Shown: in pieces, positions 55,909 through 64,000 of the stretch
Numbering within the stretch: position 1 is the first letter of the stretch
Layout: every line of letters begins with the position of its first letter
Notes under the pieces: model-generated
What the model was told of the DNA's origin: nothing
Database searches by the model: none
The model's input: only the letters and a program-made list of their open reading frames with translations
From: Vibrio taketomensis
GTDB lineage: Bacteria > Pseudomonadota > Gammaproteobacteria > Enterobacterales > Vibrionaceae
NCBI RefSeq assembly: GCF_009938165.1
Contig: NZ_AP019649.1
Location: forward strand, 1,178,001-1,242,000
DNA: 64,000 nt
Direction: 5' to 3'
Translations under genes and position numbers: made by a program

Positions 55909-56403
55909 ATGTTAGATAAATTGAAAAAGAACTTTCTTTCTGCGTTAATTCAAGCATTAATGATCTGTATTGTTAAAGTGTTTACTATTCCGATGGAAAT
56001 CTGGACTGGCGCTGTAGAACGCTTAGCAACACAAAGAACAGAGCGTTTAAAGGGTGAAAATAGTACAGAATTTCCAGTTCTATACTGGTTTAAAAGTGCC
56101 TGGGATGGTGCTATTTTCCTAAGCTGGATCATTGCGCTGATTGTCTTCCTTTTTGCTTTCTTCTCAGCATTTGCGACTTATGACCCAATGTACTTCATCA
56201 CCATGGCAGTTGGTCAGTTAATTTCTTGCTACTTCTTACCAATTTTTCTTTCTCTTCTGAAAGAGAGCTTAACGTTATTCTTATCGATGGCTCTAAACTT
56301 AGAAAAATTGGCTGGCAATAAATCAGACAATAATAAAGAAAAGCGTGTTCAAGAAGAGACGGTTGAAAGCGCGTCTGCTGAAACACAAATTGTGACTGAA
56401 TAA
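55909..56403 (+). CDS. Hypothetical membrane protein
   Basis: A 164-aa protein with two or three hydrophobic helices (LSWIIALIVFLFAFFSAFATY, PMYFITMAVGQLISCYFLPIFLSLL) and a charged C-terminal tail (KSDNNKEKRVQEETVES). No family recognised. ATG at 55909 with GGAG upstream is preferred over GTG at 55897. A bidirectional terminator follows. Confidence 0.75.
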   Translation: MLDKLKKNFLSALIQALMICIVKVFTIPMEIWTGAVERLATQRTERLKGENSTEFPVLYWFKSAWDGAIFLSWIIALIVFLFAFFSAFATYDPMYFITMAVGQLISCYFLPIFLSLLKESLTLFLSMALNLEKLAGNKSDNNKEKRVQEETVESASAETQIVTE

Positions 56404-56427
56404 ACTTTTTGATGAGTAAATTATTTG

Positions 56428-56455
56428 AAAATAGCAGCCTAAGGCTGCTATTTTT
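56428..56455. terminator. Bidirectional terminator
   Basis: Perfect stem AAAATAGCAGCC / GGCTGCTATTTT with a TAA-type tight loop, lying between two convergent membrane-protein genes. Confidence 0.9.
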
Positions 56456-56479
56456 ATACATTAATTTATGTAGAAACGT

Positions 56480-57028
56480 TTAGACCTGATATTTGGCCTT
56501 GATACCAATATCAAAATGCAATGGCATTTTCCATTTCTGATAAGACAAATAGCCCATAATGAGACCAGTCGGGATGAGCAGTACACTCGTCACTAATGGA
56601 TGATCTAGAACCAGAAACAAAACGCAACCGGCTAATCCAAGCGGTACTAACTTTAATCCGGTTACGTTAAAACAGAATGATTCTTTTAGCGCGATACCTG
56701 AAAAGGTGACAAACAGAAAGCCAAGCGAAAGCCACATATAGTTTTGCTCAGGATCCCCTACCATCAATAAAATGCCCAGCCAAGAAGACCATACAATAAT
56801 CGTTCGAACCGCTTTACTGTATACATGCAGGTTCGCCGCCGCTAACGCACTCGCGGTGCAGGTCGCCAATAAAGCCCAATGCATGTTATTCGCTAGGGAA
56901 AACAAATTCGCGAGCGAAGCAGACACAACAAGTAAGGAAATGGAAAACAAGCTAATGCCAAATCGATACAAACACACGCTCACTTTGTCGAGTAAATCGA
57001 GTGGTTCTTGATGCTGGGTATCGGCCAT
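56480..57028 (-). CDS. Integral membrane protein, DUF2301-like
   Basis: A 182-aa membrane protein with six or seven helices (YRFGISLFSISLLVVSASLANLF, LATCTASALAAANLHVY, SLGFLFVTFSGIALKESFCFNVTGLKLVPLGLAGCVLF). The KESFCF..TGLKLVP segment suggests the DUF2301 family; I am only moderately sure. The function is unknown. It diverges from the sensor kinase gene. Confidence 0.7.
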   Translation of the reverse strand: MADTQHQEPLDLLDKVSVCLYRFGISLFSISLLVVSASLANLFSLANNMHWALLATCTASALAAANLHVYSKAVRTIIVWSSWLGILLMVGDPEQNYMWLSLGFLFVTFSGIALKESFCFNVTGLKLVPLGLAGCVLFLVLDHPLVTSVLLIPTGLIMGYLSYQKWKMPLHFDIGIKAKYQV

Positions 57029-57206
57029 GAAATATGTTCTCTTGCAGTTGATTTAGTTTGAATATACCCACTGTTTAGATCAGTTGTAAATCCATATTTA
57101 AGTGACTTTAAGCCAAGGGTTTTAGACCTAGAAGTCGCGTTACGTTTTGATACTACATTTGATACAGTGATTTTGCTGCTTACAGCTCTGAAGTGGTTAT
57201 ACATCT

Positions 57207-58943
57207 ATGAGTTACGAGAGTAGAGAATCGATCCAGTTTTGGAAAAATAGCTTGGTGAGGCGGTTTTTCCTCTTGTCCCTTTTGGTTGCCAGTATTCCAC
57301 TGCTGGTGACAGTGCTTGTCTACGACCGTATGACGGCCAATTTAGTGTCAGAGATGACGGCAGCGCGCGCGCAGCAAAACCTCTCTCAGATCAAAACCAG
57401 TATGTATCATTTTGGCCGCCAGCATATTCATGCGCTGGAGGCTATCGCCGAATTGCCGCAGATCGCTCAATTGTTTGCCGTTGCGACTACTCGCACAGCC
57501 CCTCAGCAAACTCTTAGCCTGATTCATTTTGACATCGACCGACCGGAAATCTACGGCGCGCTATTCTTTGACGCTGAGTGGGAATTGATGAACGCTTTAC
57601 CGGGCCAAAGTGCCGGCGGCTACCCTTATTGGGGAAGTGGTGAATTGGATATAAAAAGCTTACCGCAGACTGAATTTAGTCAATCCATTTTACTGGGTCC
57701 ACAACATGCGTCTCCGGGACGATCTTCTTGGTACCTAATGGCAAAACCGGTTTATGCATCGGGAACTGACCATCAATTGATCGGGTATTTGGCTTTTCAG
57801 TTACGCTTTGCCAGCCTGACTGAGTATTTATCTGTGGGTGATGCGACTCTTCTGTGCCAAGGTTCAGGAATAAATACAACGTGTTATGACTCTCTTGGCA
57901 GAATTACCTCAATTCACACAGATCAAATACGGATAAATCAAAGTGGCGTCGAGCCTTTGTTTGATAATTGGCACTTAGTGAACAATTCGGTTGATACACC
58001 ACTTCTCGATAGAGAGCACGAACGCTTATTAGTATTGCTCATGGCGTGTTTAGTGTTGTGCGTGGTGACGCTGTATTTCTATTTTTTAGTAAAAAGGGTT
58101 AGACGCCGCGTGGTGCCATTAATTGATGCTGCAAATGCCATTTCGATTGGGGAGTGGAGTGGGCGTATTCCAGTGGCAGGCAATGATGAAATTTCACTAT
58201 TGGCTCGCGCTTTTAATCGAATGACATCGCATTTAGATTCGTTAATGCTTGCGCGTGGGGATGCAGAACGCAAGGCCGTGTGGGGTGAATTTGCAACCGG
58301 CATTGCCCACGAAATTCGAAACCCACTGGCTACGATTAAGGTATGCGTACAAACACTTCAGCAAGAGAGTGCTGAGGACAAAGAACTGCAGACCTTAATG
58401 GTGGGTGAAATTGAGCGTATTAATCGGCTTATTTCAGATTTGCTTGAGTATGCAAGGCCGCCCAATCCAGAAACAAAACACATAGCGATAGCGAGAGTGA
58501 TGCAAAGGTTAGGCTCGTTGATCACTCCAATGGCAAAGGAGCGAGGTATTAAGCTCAACATTGCATGCAATTCGCTAAGTGAAAGCCTCTGTATAACGGC
58601 AGATGAGAACCAACTACAACAGATTTTGATGAATCTTCTGATTAACGCTCTGGATGCCTCAAAAGCTGGTAGTGAAGTAGGTTTAAAAGTGGTTAGCGAG
58701 CAGCAAAATCTTGTGTTTGTTGTTCACGATTGTGGTTGTGGTATGACTCGGCAGCAATTAGACAACATCAGTCAGCCGTTTTATACCACTAAAACAACCG
58801 GAACAGGACTAGGTCTTTCTGTTTCTCAGCGTCTTGCTGAAATGAATAAGGCCACACTGGAATTTGACAGTCACCCCGGAGAGGGTACTCAGGCGATGCT
58901 GAGATTTAAAAGGGAGTTTGTGTGTGAACCAGAAAGTGAATGA
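57207..58943 (+). CDS. Membrane sensor histidine kinase (NtrB/DctB-like)
   Basis: A 578-aa kinase. A membrane helix (about 18-40) is followed by a periplasmic sensing region of ~230 residues, a second helix (about 273-295), a HAMP segment (PLIDAANAISIGEWSGRIPVAGNDEISLLARAFNRM), and the kinase core. Phospho-acceptor His368 lies in FATGIAHEIRNPLATIK. The ATPase has NLLINALDAS, DCGCGM and GTGLGLSVSQRL. It is the first gene of a three-gene operon with a sigma-54 activator and a periplasmic binding protein; the activator starts inside its 3' end. The ligand is unknown. Confidence 0.93.
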   Translation: MSYESRESIQFWKNSLVRRFFLLSLLVASIPLLVTVLVYDRMTANLVSEMTAARAQQNLSQIKTSMYHFGRQHIHALEAIAELPQIAQLFAVATTRTAPQQTLSLIHFDIDRPEIYGALFFDAEWELMNALPGQSAGGYPYWGSGELDIKSLPQTEFSQSILLGPQHASPGRSSWYLMAKPVYASGTDHQLIGYLAFQLRFASLTEYLSVGDATLLCQGSGINTTCYDSLGRITSIHTDQIRINQSGVEPLFDNWHLVNNSVDTPLLDREHERLLVLLMACLVLCVVTLYFYFLVKRVRRRVVPLIDAANAISIGEWSGRIPVAGNDEISLLARAFNRMTSHLDSLMLARGDAERKAVWGEFATGIAHEIRNPLATIKVCVQTLQQESAEDKELQTLMVGEIERINRLISDLLEYARPPNPETKHIAIARVMQRLGSLITPMAKERGIKLNIACNSLSESLCITADENQLQQILMNLLINALDASKAGSEVGLKVVSEQQNLVFVVHDCGCGMTRQQLDNISQPFYTTKTTGTGLGLSVSQRLAEMNKATLEFDSHPGEGTQAMLRFKREFVCEPESE

Positions 58944-60288
58944 TTCGCTTATTGATAATAGACCAACGCTATTAATTATCGACGATGAAGAAGCACTAAC
59001 GCGCTCATTGCAAATCGCGTTGCGCGATCCGAGTTATCAAATCGAGGTTGCCCACAGTGCTGAAGAAGGGCTTATTAAAGCCCATCTGTCTCATCCACTG
59101 GTGGTATTACTCGATTTGCGTTTGCCAGACAGTGAAGATCTTAAGCCTTTAGAGCGGTTAAACACGATGTTGCCAGACAGTGTCGTGCTGATGATGTCTG
59201 CCCATGGTGACATCAAAACGGCGGTTGAAGCGGTGAAGCAAGGGGCAAAGGATTTTATCACTAAGCCGTTTGATATTAAGACCTTGAAAGCTCAGTTAAG
59301 CCAATATTTGCATGTTGAAACGTCAAAAGATCTGGGACTTGTCGGCCAAACGCCAGCAATGGAAAAGCTCGCAAGTGAGTTAACGTTAGTGGCAAAAAGC
59401 CAAGCGAAAACCGTATTATTATTGGGAGAGTCAGGAACAGGGAAAACCGTCGTGGCTCGAGAGATTCACAGGCAAAGTGATTTGGCAGATAAAGCCTTTG
59501 TTGAGGTCAATTGCGCGGCATTGCCGGAAAGTTTGCTGGAGTCTGAGCTATTTGGGGTTGAGAAAGGTGCGTTTACTGGGGCGACCAAGAGCCGTTTAGG
59601 GCTGATTGATACGGCTGACGGAGGCACCTTGTTTTTAGATGAAGTGGGTGAGTTAACTCTCCCGCTACAAGCAAAGTTATTATCGTTTCTTGAGAGCCAG
59701 CGCTATCGTTCAGTAGGTTCAACCAAAGAAAAGCAAGCGAATGTGCGAGTCATTGCTGCAACAAACCGAGATCTAACACTAGCGATTGAGGAAGGCAGTT
59801 TTCGTGCTGATCTCTATTATCGCTTTAATGTGATGCCACTAACATTACCATCACTCTCACAGCGTACGGCTGATATTCCGCTGTTACTTAAGTATTTCGC
59901 TAAACAGTTCGCTGGACGTCTCGCACCGATTCAATTTATGCCCGATGCTCTTCATTCGCTGATGCTTTATCCGTGGCCAGGCAATATCCGTGAGTTGAAA
60001 AATTTGGTCGAGCGTTTGTCTGTGCTTTATGTCGGCAGTGACATTGACATCACTAAGCTGCCGGATGAGTACACAAAATCAGTGCCAATAGCAATCAACG
60101 TCGAACCAAGCACGTCCAAAGTTGAGCCGTTGAGCACAATCTCAAGTCAGTTGGCTGATGAAGAAAAAAGAGTCATTTTGCATGCGCTTGAAGAGAGTGG
60201 TGGACATAAAGGTAACGCGGCTAAATTGCTCAATATATCTCGTCACGCGTTAAAGCGACGCTTGCAAAAGTTGGATATCGAAGTATGA
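58924..60288 (+). CDS. Sigma-54-dependent response regulator (NtrC family)
   Basis: A 454-aa activator. Receiver domain with Asp64 (VVLLDLRLPDS); AAA+ domain with Walker A GESGTGKT (168-175), the sigma-54-contacting GAFTGA loop (215-220), Walker B TLFLDEVGEL, and an arginine-finger region; C-terminal Fis-type helix-turn-helix (GGHKGNAAKLLNISRHALKRRLQ). The start is GTG at 58924 with AGGGAG 7 bases before; it overlaps the kinase gene. It most likely activates the sigma-54 promoter at 61784 from the TGAGCG repeats upstream. Confidence 0.95.
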   Translation: MNQKVNDSLIDNRPTLLIIDDEEALTRSLQIALRDPSYQIEVAHSAEEGLIKAHLSHPLVVLLDLRLPDSEDLKPLERLNTMLPDSVVLMMSAHGDIKTAVEAVKQGAKDFITKPFDIKTLKAQLSQYLHVETSKDLGLVGQTPAMEKLASELTLVAKSQAKTVLLLGESGTGKTVVAREIHRQSDLADKAFVEVNCAALPESLLESELFGVEKGAFTGATKSRLGLIDTADGGTLFLDEVGELTLPLQAKLLSFLESQRYRSVGSTKEKQANVRVIAATNRDLTLAIEEGSFRADLYYRFNVMPLTLPSLSQRTADIPLLLKYFAKQFAGRLAPIQFMPDALHSLMLYPWPGNIRELKNLVERLSVLYVGSDIDITKLPDEYTKSVPIAINVEPSTSKVEPLSTISSQLADEEKRVILHALEESGGHKGNAAKLLNISRHALKRRLQKLDIEV

Positions 60289-61505
60289 AAAATTGGCGTG
60301 TTTGGGCTGGGTTTTGCTGTCTATTGTTCAGTGCTGGCTCCGTTGCTGAGATAGTACTTGGCGTGGACAAAAACGAGGCCGACTTAGAAGTTGGGTGTCT
60401 CTATCCGCTCTCTGGACCATCGGCGTTATGGGGTAACGATGCGGTGGTTGCATTACAAATGGCGCTTGATGATATTCACGCCCAGCCACAATCGCCAAGA
60501 CTTCGAGTTTACGTTGCCGATACCATGGGGAAACTGTTCCGAACACGAGAGATAGCGACAAATTTTGTGACTCGCGGTGTTGATGTGCTTTGTGGAGTGG
60601 TTAATTCTAATATTGCCCTTGAAGTTTCTCAGTTAGCAAAGAACAACCAGATCCTTTTTCTCGGCGCAGGCCATAGTTCAGCAAGATTGACTCAAAGTGA
60701 ACGCCATCCTTGGTATTTCCACCTTAATAATGATGCCTCACAATCGAGTGACGCAGGGGCTCGGTATCTTCGTGATGTCAAAAGTGAGCTAAATTGGCGA
60801 ACGGTTTCTTATATTGGTCCGGACTATGAATATGGTCATCAAATTTGGCAAACCATGATGGCGAGCCTTGATCGCTACCAAGTTCAATATCAAATCAAAG
60901 ATGAGTTCTATAGCTTGTTGGGAGAAACGGATTACCAACTTTATATTGAGGCGTTAATTGCGAACCCTCCCGATGTATTGGTCAGCGGACACTGGACGAG
61001 GGATTTGGTGAGCTTTTTAGAACAGGCCGAGGTTTCGGGTCTGCTTAAAAAAACGCATTTCGTTAATTTTGATACGGGTGGTGGTTATTTTGTATTGTCT
61101 CGGCTGGGAGATACGCTGCCCGAAGGGGTGGTGCTTTCTGGGCGCTCACACATTAATTGGCCTACAACAAAGGCGAACAGCGCATACATTGATGAGTTTT
61201 ATCAAAGGACACAGAGATACCCGACATTTATTGCACAAGATGCGTATACGGTGATTAAAGTACTAGATTCTGCTTGGCAACAATATCAGCCCAAGAGTCT
61301 TGTGGAACTGCGCGATGCATTGCCGGGATTGAAAGTTTCTTTACCGGAAGACCCTCCGGGTTTTCAATCCTTTATTGCCCCTGAAACACACAAAATAATG
61401 CAATACCAAGCGATTGGAAAAACAACCAAAACAGAGGGCTTTGCTCCTGCAACACGTATGCTTGGGGATTGGCGTATTTATCCTCCTGTTATTCCAGAAC
61501 CTTAA
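60285..61505 (+). CDS. Periplasmic substrate-binding protein, LivK/AmiC-like, linked to the sensor kinase
   Basis: A 406-aa exported type-I periplasmic binding protein. Signal: MKNWRVWAGFCCLLFSAGSVA. The domain start EVGCLYPLSGPSALWGNDAVVALQMALDDIHA is that of urea/amide and branched-chain amino-acid binding proteins; VVNSNIALEVSQLAKNNQILFLGAGHSSA and VSYIGPDYEYGHQIW follow. Its ATG overlaps the activator stop (ATGA). No ABC permease or ATPase gene is next to it, so it probably presents a ligand to the kinase rather than feeding an ABC transporter. Confidence 0.88.
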   Translation: MKNWRVWAGFCCLLFSAGSVAEIVLGVDKNEADLEVGCLYPLSGPSALWGNDAVVALQMALDDIHAQPQSPRLRVYVADTMGKLFRTREIATNFVTRGVDVLCGVVNSNIALEVSQLAKNNQILFLGAGHSSARLTQSERHPWYFHLNNDASQSSDAGARYLRDVKSELNWRTVSYIGPDYEYGHQIWQTMMASLDRYQVQYQIKDEFYSLLGETDYQLYIEALIANPPDVLVSGHWTRDLVSFLEQAEVSGLLKKTHFVNFDTGGGYFVLSRLGDTLPEGVVLSGRSHINWPTTKANSAYIDEFYQRTQRYPTFIAQDAYTVIKVLDSAWQQYQPKSLVELRDALPGLKVSLPEDPPGFQSFIAPETHKIMQYQAIGKTTKTEGFAPATRMLGDWRIYPPVIPEP

Positions 61506-61524
61506 TATCTTGCACTCTTTTGTT

Positions 61525-61613
61525 TGAGCGAGCGATATTTTGAGCGCTCCGAGCGGTGAGCGCTCAGAGTATTGAGCGGAAATCGCTCATCGTTTTCGAC
61601 TAAGTTGCGCTCA
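61525..61613. promoter_or_regulatory. Cluster of TGAGCG/CGCTCA elements (activator binding region)
   Basis: TGAGCG occurs at 61525, 61541, 61557 and 61573, each 16 bases apart, with CGCTCA at 61561, 61584 and 61608. The palindrome TGAGCGCTCA (61557-61566) and TGAGCG-N5-CGCTCA (61573-61589) are the best dyads. The cluster lies 170-260 bases before the sigma-54 promoter, a typical enhancer distance. Confidence 0.8.
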
Positions 61614-61783
61614 AGTAAATGTGTATTGTTTGTTAATTAATATTGGTCGCATGTAATTGCTGGGAAATTAAACGAATGATCGTATTTATGTTCATTAAAA
61701 GCAGAGGTTTGAATGTGTTTTTAAACAAAAATCATCTTTGCGATGAGCTATGCGACCAAAGTATTAAAACAATTCATTAACAA

Positions 61784-61798
61784 TGGCACTGCGATTGC
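61784..61798 (+). promoter_or_regulatory. Sigma-54 promoter of the permease/acyl-CoA synthetase unit
   Basis: TGGCAC-N5-TTGC with the invariant GG and GC at the required spacing, a near-perfect match to the -24/-12 consensus. It is 58 bases before the permease ATG. Confidence 0.87.
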
Positions 61799-61855
61799 TC
61801 TGATGTGTAGGAAACATTTATTCACCAATAATACCTACACAAAATAGGAGTATGC

Positions 61856-63226
61856 ATGTCAGTCATTAAACGCTCGCATGGAATGGAGCAGCCATACTGG
61901 CCGGCTGGGCCTTTTAAAATTCGCTTGCCATTTATTCACTACCGCTGGGAAATGGCGGAAACTATTCAAGGGATGATCATGTTCGTTGTGGGGATGGCGA
62001 TGATCCCTTTGCTCGAAAAATATCTTGGCTTACCTTATGACGTTGCGCTGGCTTACGTGGTCGTTTGTGGTATTGGCTTTATGTTGCCCAATCTATTGGG
62101 TGTACCCATGGTGCCGGGGTGGATCACGCCAGCGATTCCGGTGGTGCTGTTGTTTTTGGGTAATTTTGAACCTGGCCCTGAAGCGATTCGAGCATTAGTT
62201 GGTTTACAGCTGATTGTCACGGTTATCTTTTTTGTACTCGGTATCACCCGTTTAGGCAGCAAGCTCGTTGATCTTTTCCCTGATTCAATCAAAGCCGGCA
62301 TTCTCATTGGTGCGGGTATTGCTGCGCTATCAGGGGAAATCAGTGAGGGTGGCCGCTTAGCGAATACGCCAATTTCACTCATTATTGGTTTTCTTGTCAC
62401 GGCTTATGTACTTTTCTCGCTAAATTTCAGGGACTACGTCAATAATCATAAGTGGGCAAAAGTGATTGCCGGTTACGGAATGGTTCCGGGAACGTTGGTG
62501 GCAATGGGCGTGGGCTGGATGGTGGCAGAATACCCACTGCCAGATATTCAGTTTGGTGTTTCAGCGCCTGCTTTTGGTGAAATGTTTAACTACCTGCCAT
62601 TCACAGTCGGCCTACCAAGTATGGAGATGCTTTGGATGGCAATTCCAACCGCATTGATTGCTTATGTTATCGCGTTTGGTGACATCATTGTTGGTAAGAG
62701 TTTGTTGGATCGCGTTGACCACTTACGTCCGGATGAAGTGATCGAAGTTAACGTCGACCGTGTGCACCTTGTTACGGCGCTGCGTAATCTGATTCATTCT
62801 TTCTTTGCGCCATACCCAGGGTTAGCTGGGCCACTGTTTACAGGCGCAATGGCAACCATTGCCGAGCGTTATCGTCATGGTCGCAGCGCGATGGACAGTA
62901 TCTATAGTGGTGCTGGCGTGTTCTGGATTGTTGGTTTTATCGCACTGTTTGCGCTGCCGCTTATCACATTGTTCAAACCCGTTCTGCCAATCGCGCTTTC
63001 TATCACTTTGTTGATCACGGGTTACCTATGTATTTCAGTAGGCGTTGAGCAAGTACGCAATGCAACGCAAATGGGTGTTGCAGGTACGATGGGCGTTGTT
63101 CTAGCAGTTTACGGTGCAGGTTACGGCTTATTAGCAGGTGTTGCTTTGTACTTCTTAATTGAGTACCGCCGAAAAAGTGCGGAGCCGCAAGAAGTCGAAG
63201 AACCGATTGAAGTTGTTGAAGATTAA
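61856..63226 (+). CDS. Solute carrier family 23-like permease (uracil/xanthine permease superfamily)
   Basis: A 456-aa inner-membrane permease with about 12 helices. ETIQGMIMFVVGMAMIPLLEKYLGLPYDVALAYVVVCGIGFMLPNLLG and VPGWITPAIPVVLLFLG are typical of the SLC23/SulP fold; the YSGAGVFWIVGF and QVRNATQMGVAGTMGVVLAVYG regions follow. The C-terminal tail is acidic (EPQEVEEPIEVVED). AGGAG precedes ATG. The substrate is probably not a nucleobase given the acyl-CoA synthetase beside it; an organic acid is a reasonable guess. Confidence 0.82.
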   Translation: MSVIKRSHGMEQPYWPAGPFKIRLPFIHYRWEMAETIQGMIMFVVGMAMIPLLEKYLGLPYDVALAYVVVCGIGFMLPNLLGVPMVPGWITPAIPVVLLFLGNFEPGPEAIRALVGLQLIVTVIFFVLGITRLGSKLVDLFPDSIKAGILIGAGIAALSGEISEGGRLANTPISLIIGFLVTAYVLFSLNFRDYVNNHKWAKVIAGYGMVPGTLVAMGVGWMVAEYPLPDIQFGVSAPAFGEMFNYLPFTVGLPSMEMLWMAIPTALIAYVIAFGDIIVGKSLLDRVDHLRPDEVIEVNVDRVHLVTALRNLIHSFFAPYPGLAGPLFTGAMATIAERYRHGRSAMDSIYSGAGVFWIVGFIALFALPLITLFKPVLPIALSITLLITGYLCISVGVEQVRNATQMGVAGTMGVVLAVYGAGYGLLAGVALYFLIEYRRKSAEPQEVEEPIEVVED

Positions 63227-63279
63227 TTGGCCACGGAGAAGTTGCGCCCGGTTATTACTGGGCGTTAAGGAAGAAGTCT

Positions 63280-64000
63280 ATGAACAAACATAATATCTAT
63301 AATATCGGTCTAGAAAAGACGCCAGCAAACTATGAAAGTTTAAGCCCGCTTAGTTTTCTTGAACGAGCTGCCAATGTTTACCCAGATTACACCGCGACTG
63401 TGCATGGCGATATCCATAAAACATGGAAAGAAACAGAAACTCGCTGTCGTAAATTAGCGTCTGCGTTATCAAAACAGGGTATCGGTGAGGGTGATACGGT
63501 ATCTGTGATTGCGCCAAATCTGCCAGAGCTGTTTGAAATGCATTTTGGTGTGCCGATGTGTGGAGCGGTTCTGAATGCGATTAACACTCGCTTAGATGCG
63601 GATGCGATCGCGTTTATTTTTCAGCACGCTGAAAGTAAGGTCGTGATTGTTGATAAAGAGTTCACAGCGGTGGTTAAGAAGGCGTTAAAGATGATTGCTC
63701 ATCGCCCGCTGGTGATTTCGATCGACGATCCACTCTTCAATGAGGGGGAGTTAATCAATGAATTGACCTACGAGGAGTTTATTCTTGATGGTGACCCTGA
63801 ATTTGAATACTGGCCACCAAATGATGAATGGCAAGCGATTTCCCTAAATTACACGTCAGGGACGACGGGTAATCCAAAAGGCGTGGTTTATCATCACCGC
63901 GGTGCCCATCTCAACGCCGTGAGCAATGTGATGTCGTGGGGTATGAATGCTCATCCAGTCTATTTGTGGACGCTGCCAATGTTTCACTGTAACGGTTGGT
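63280..64000 (+). CDS. Acyl-CoA synthetase (AMP-binding), partial, cut by window end
   Basis: The first 240 residues of an ANL-superfamily ligase that activates a carboxylic acid to its acyl-CoA. The start MNKHNIYNIGLEKTPANYESLSPLSFLERAANVYPDY and the AMP-binding motif NYTSGTTGNPKGVVYHHRG are clear; TLPMFHCNGW follows at the window end. It resembles medium-chain/methylmercaptopropionyl-CoA ligases, but the substrate cannot be fixed. AAGGAAGAAG lies upstream. It is 53 bases after the permease gene with no terminator, so it is probably in the same sigma-54 transcript. Confidence 0.9.
   Translation, partial: MNKHNIYNIGLEKTPANYESLSPLSFLERAANVYPDYTATVHGDIHKTWKETETRCRKLASALSKQGIGEGDTVSVIAPNLPELFEMHFGVPMCGAVLNAINTRLDADAIAFIFQHAESKVVIVDKEFTAVVKKALKMIAHRPLVISIDDPLFNEGELINELTYEEFILDGDPEFEYWPPNDEWQAISLNYTSGTTGNPKGVVYHHRGAHLNAVSNVMSWGMNAHPVYLWTLPMFHCNGW

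Overview
The window looks like chromosome of a Vibrio species: roughly mid-40s % GC by eye, and a conserved Vibrionaceae order of polB, a PTS-EIIC/EAL protein, uvrY(varA)-uvrC-pgsA, a Cys/Gly/Leu/Gly tRNA cluster, a hemerythrin diguanylate cyclase and pheST. A LuxN-type quorum-sensing receptor and the type II secretion pilotin AspS point the same way. The species cannot be fixed from sequence alone.

Layout. 1-2.3 kb: minus-strand aspS, yciI, yciA, yciB and a small ORF. 2.3-4.8 kb: a LuxN-like hybrid sensor kinase with no LuxM synthase gene beside it. 5.4-6.7 kb: ihfA facing a yciU-like/efpL operon across a shared terminator. 6.9-12.3 kb: a frameshifted nucleotidyltransferase, a frameshifted EIIC-EAL protein and polB. 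12.7 kb: a 50-aa lipoprotein with its own terminator. 13.5-20.5 kb: varA-uvrC-pgsA (pgsA reads frameshifted), four tRNAs, a PQQ-type sugar dehydrogenase, the hemerythrin-GGDEF enzyme and an acetyltransferase. 20.8-24.2 kb: pheS-pheT. 24.3-29.8 kb: sucrose use (scrA, scrR, scrB, scrK) with three nearly identical operator sites, followed by a second LacI regulator and a TIM-barrel-like protein. 32-53 kb: an accessory patchwork of short, mostly single genes (MATE pump, LysR regulators, acetyltransferases, GST, GFA, VOC, ASCH, an SdsA-type alkylsulfatase with a divergent LysR gene, a DUF4177-YidD-TM2 mini-operon) with several broken genes. 53-57 kb: an Old Yellow Enzyme family oxidoreductase and small envelope proteins. 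57.2-64 kb: a sensor kinase / sigma-54 activator / periplasmic binding protein operon, then repeated TGAGCG elements and a close match to a sigma-54 promoter ahead of a permease and an acyl-CoA synthetase that runs off the window.

How the parts work together. Sucrose is phosphorylated on entry by ScrA, cleaved by ScrB, and the fructose phosphorylated by ScrK; ScrR probably binds TTGCAAACGTTCCCAA-type sites before scrA, scrR and scrB, while a different palindrome lies before scrK. At the right edge the three-gene sensory operon probably switches on the sigma-54-dependent permease/acyl-CoA synthetase genes.

A recurring oddity is the number of one- or two-base indels in otherwise well-preserved genes, including pgsA, which is normally essential. 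This suggests either assembly/sequencing indels or a decaying genome; raw reads would decide. I found no CRISPR array, complete insertion sequence, prophage or integron cassette array.
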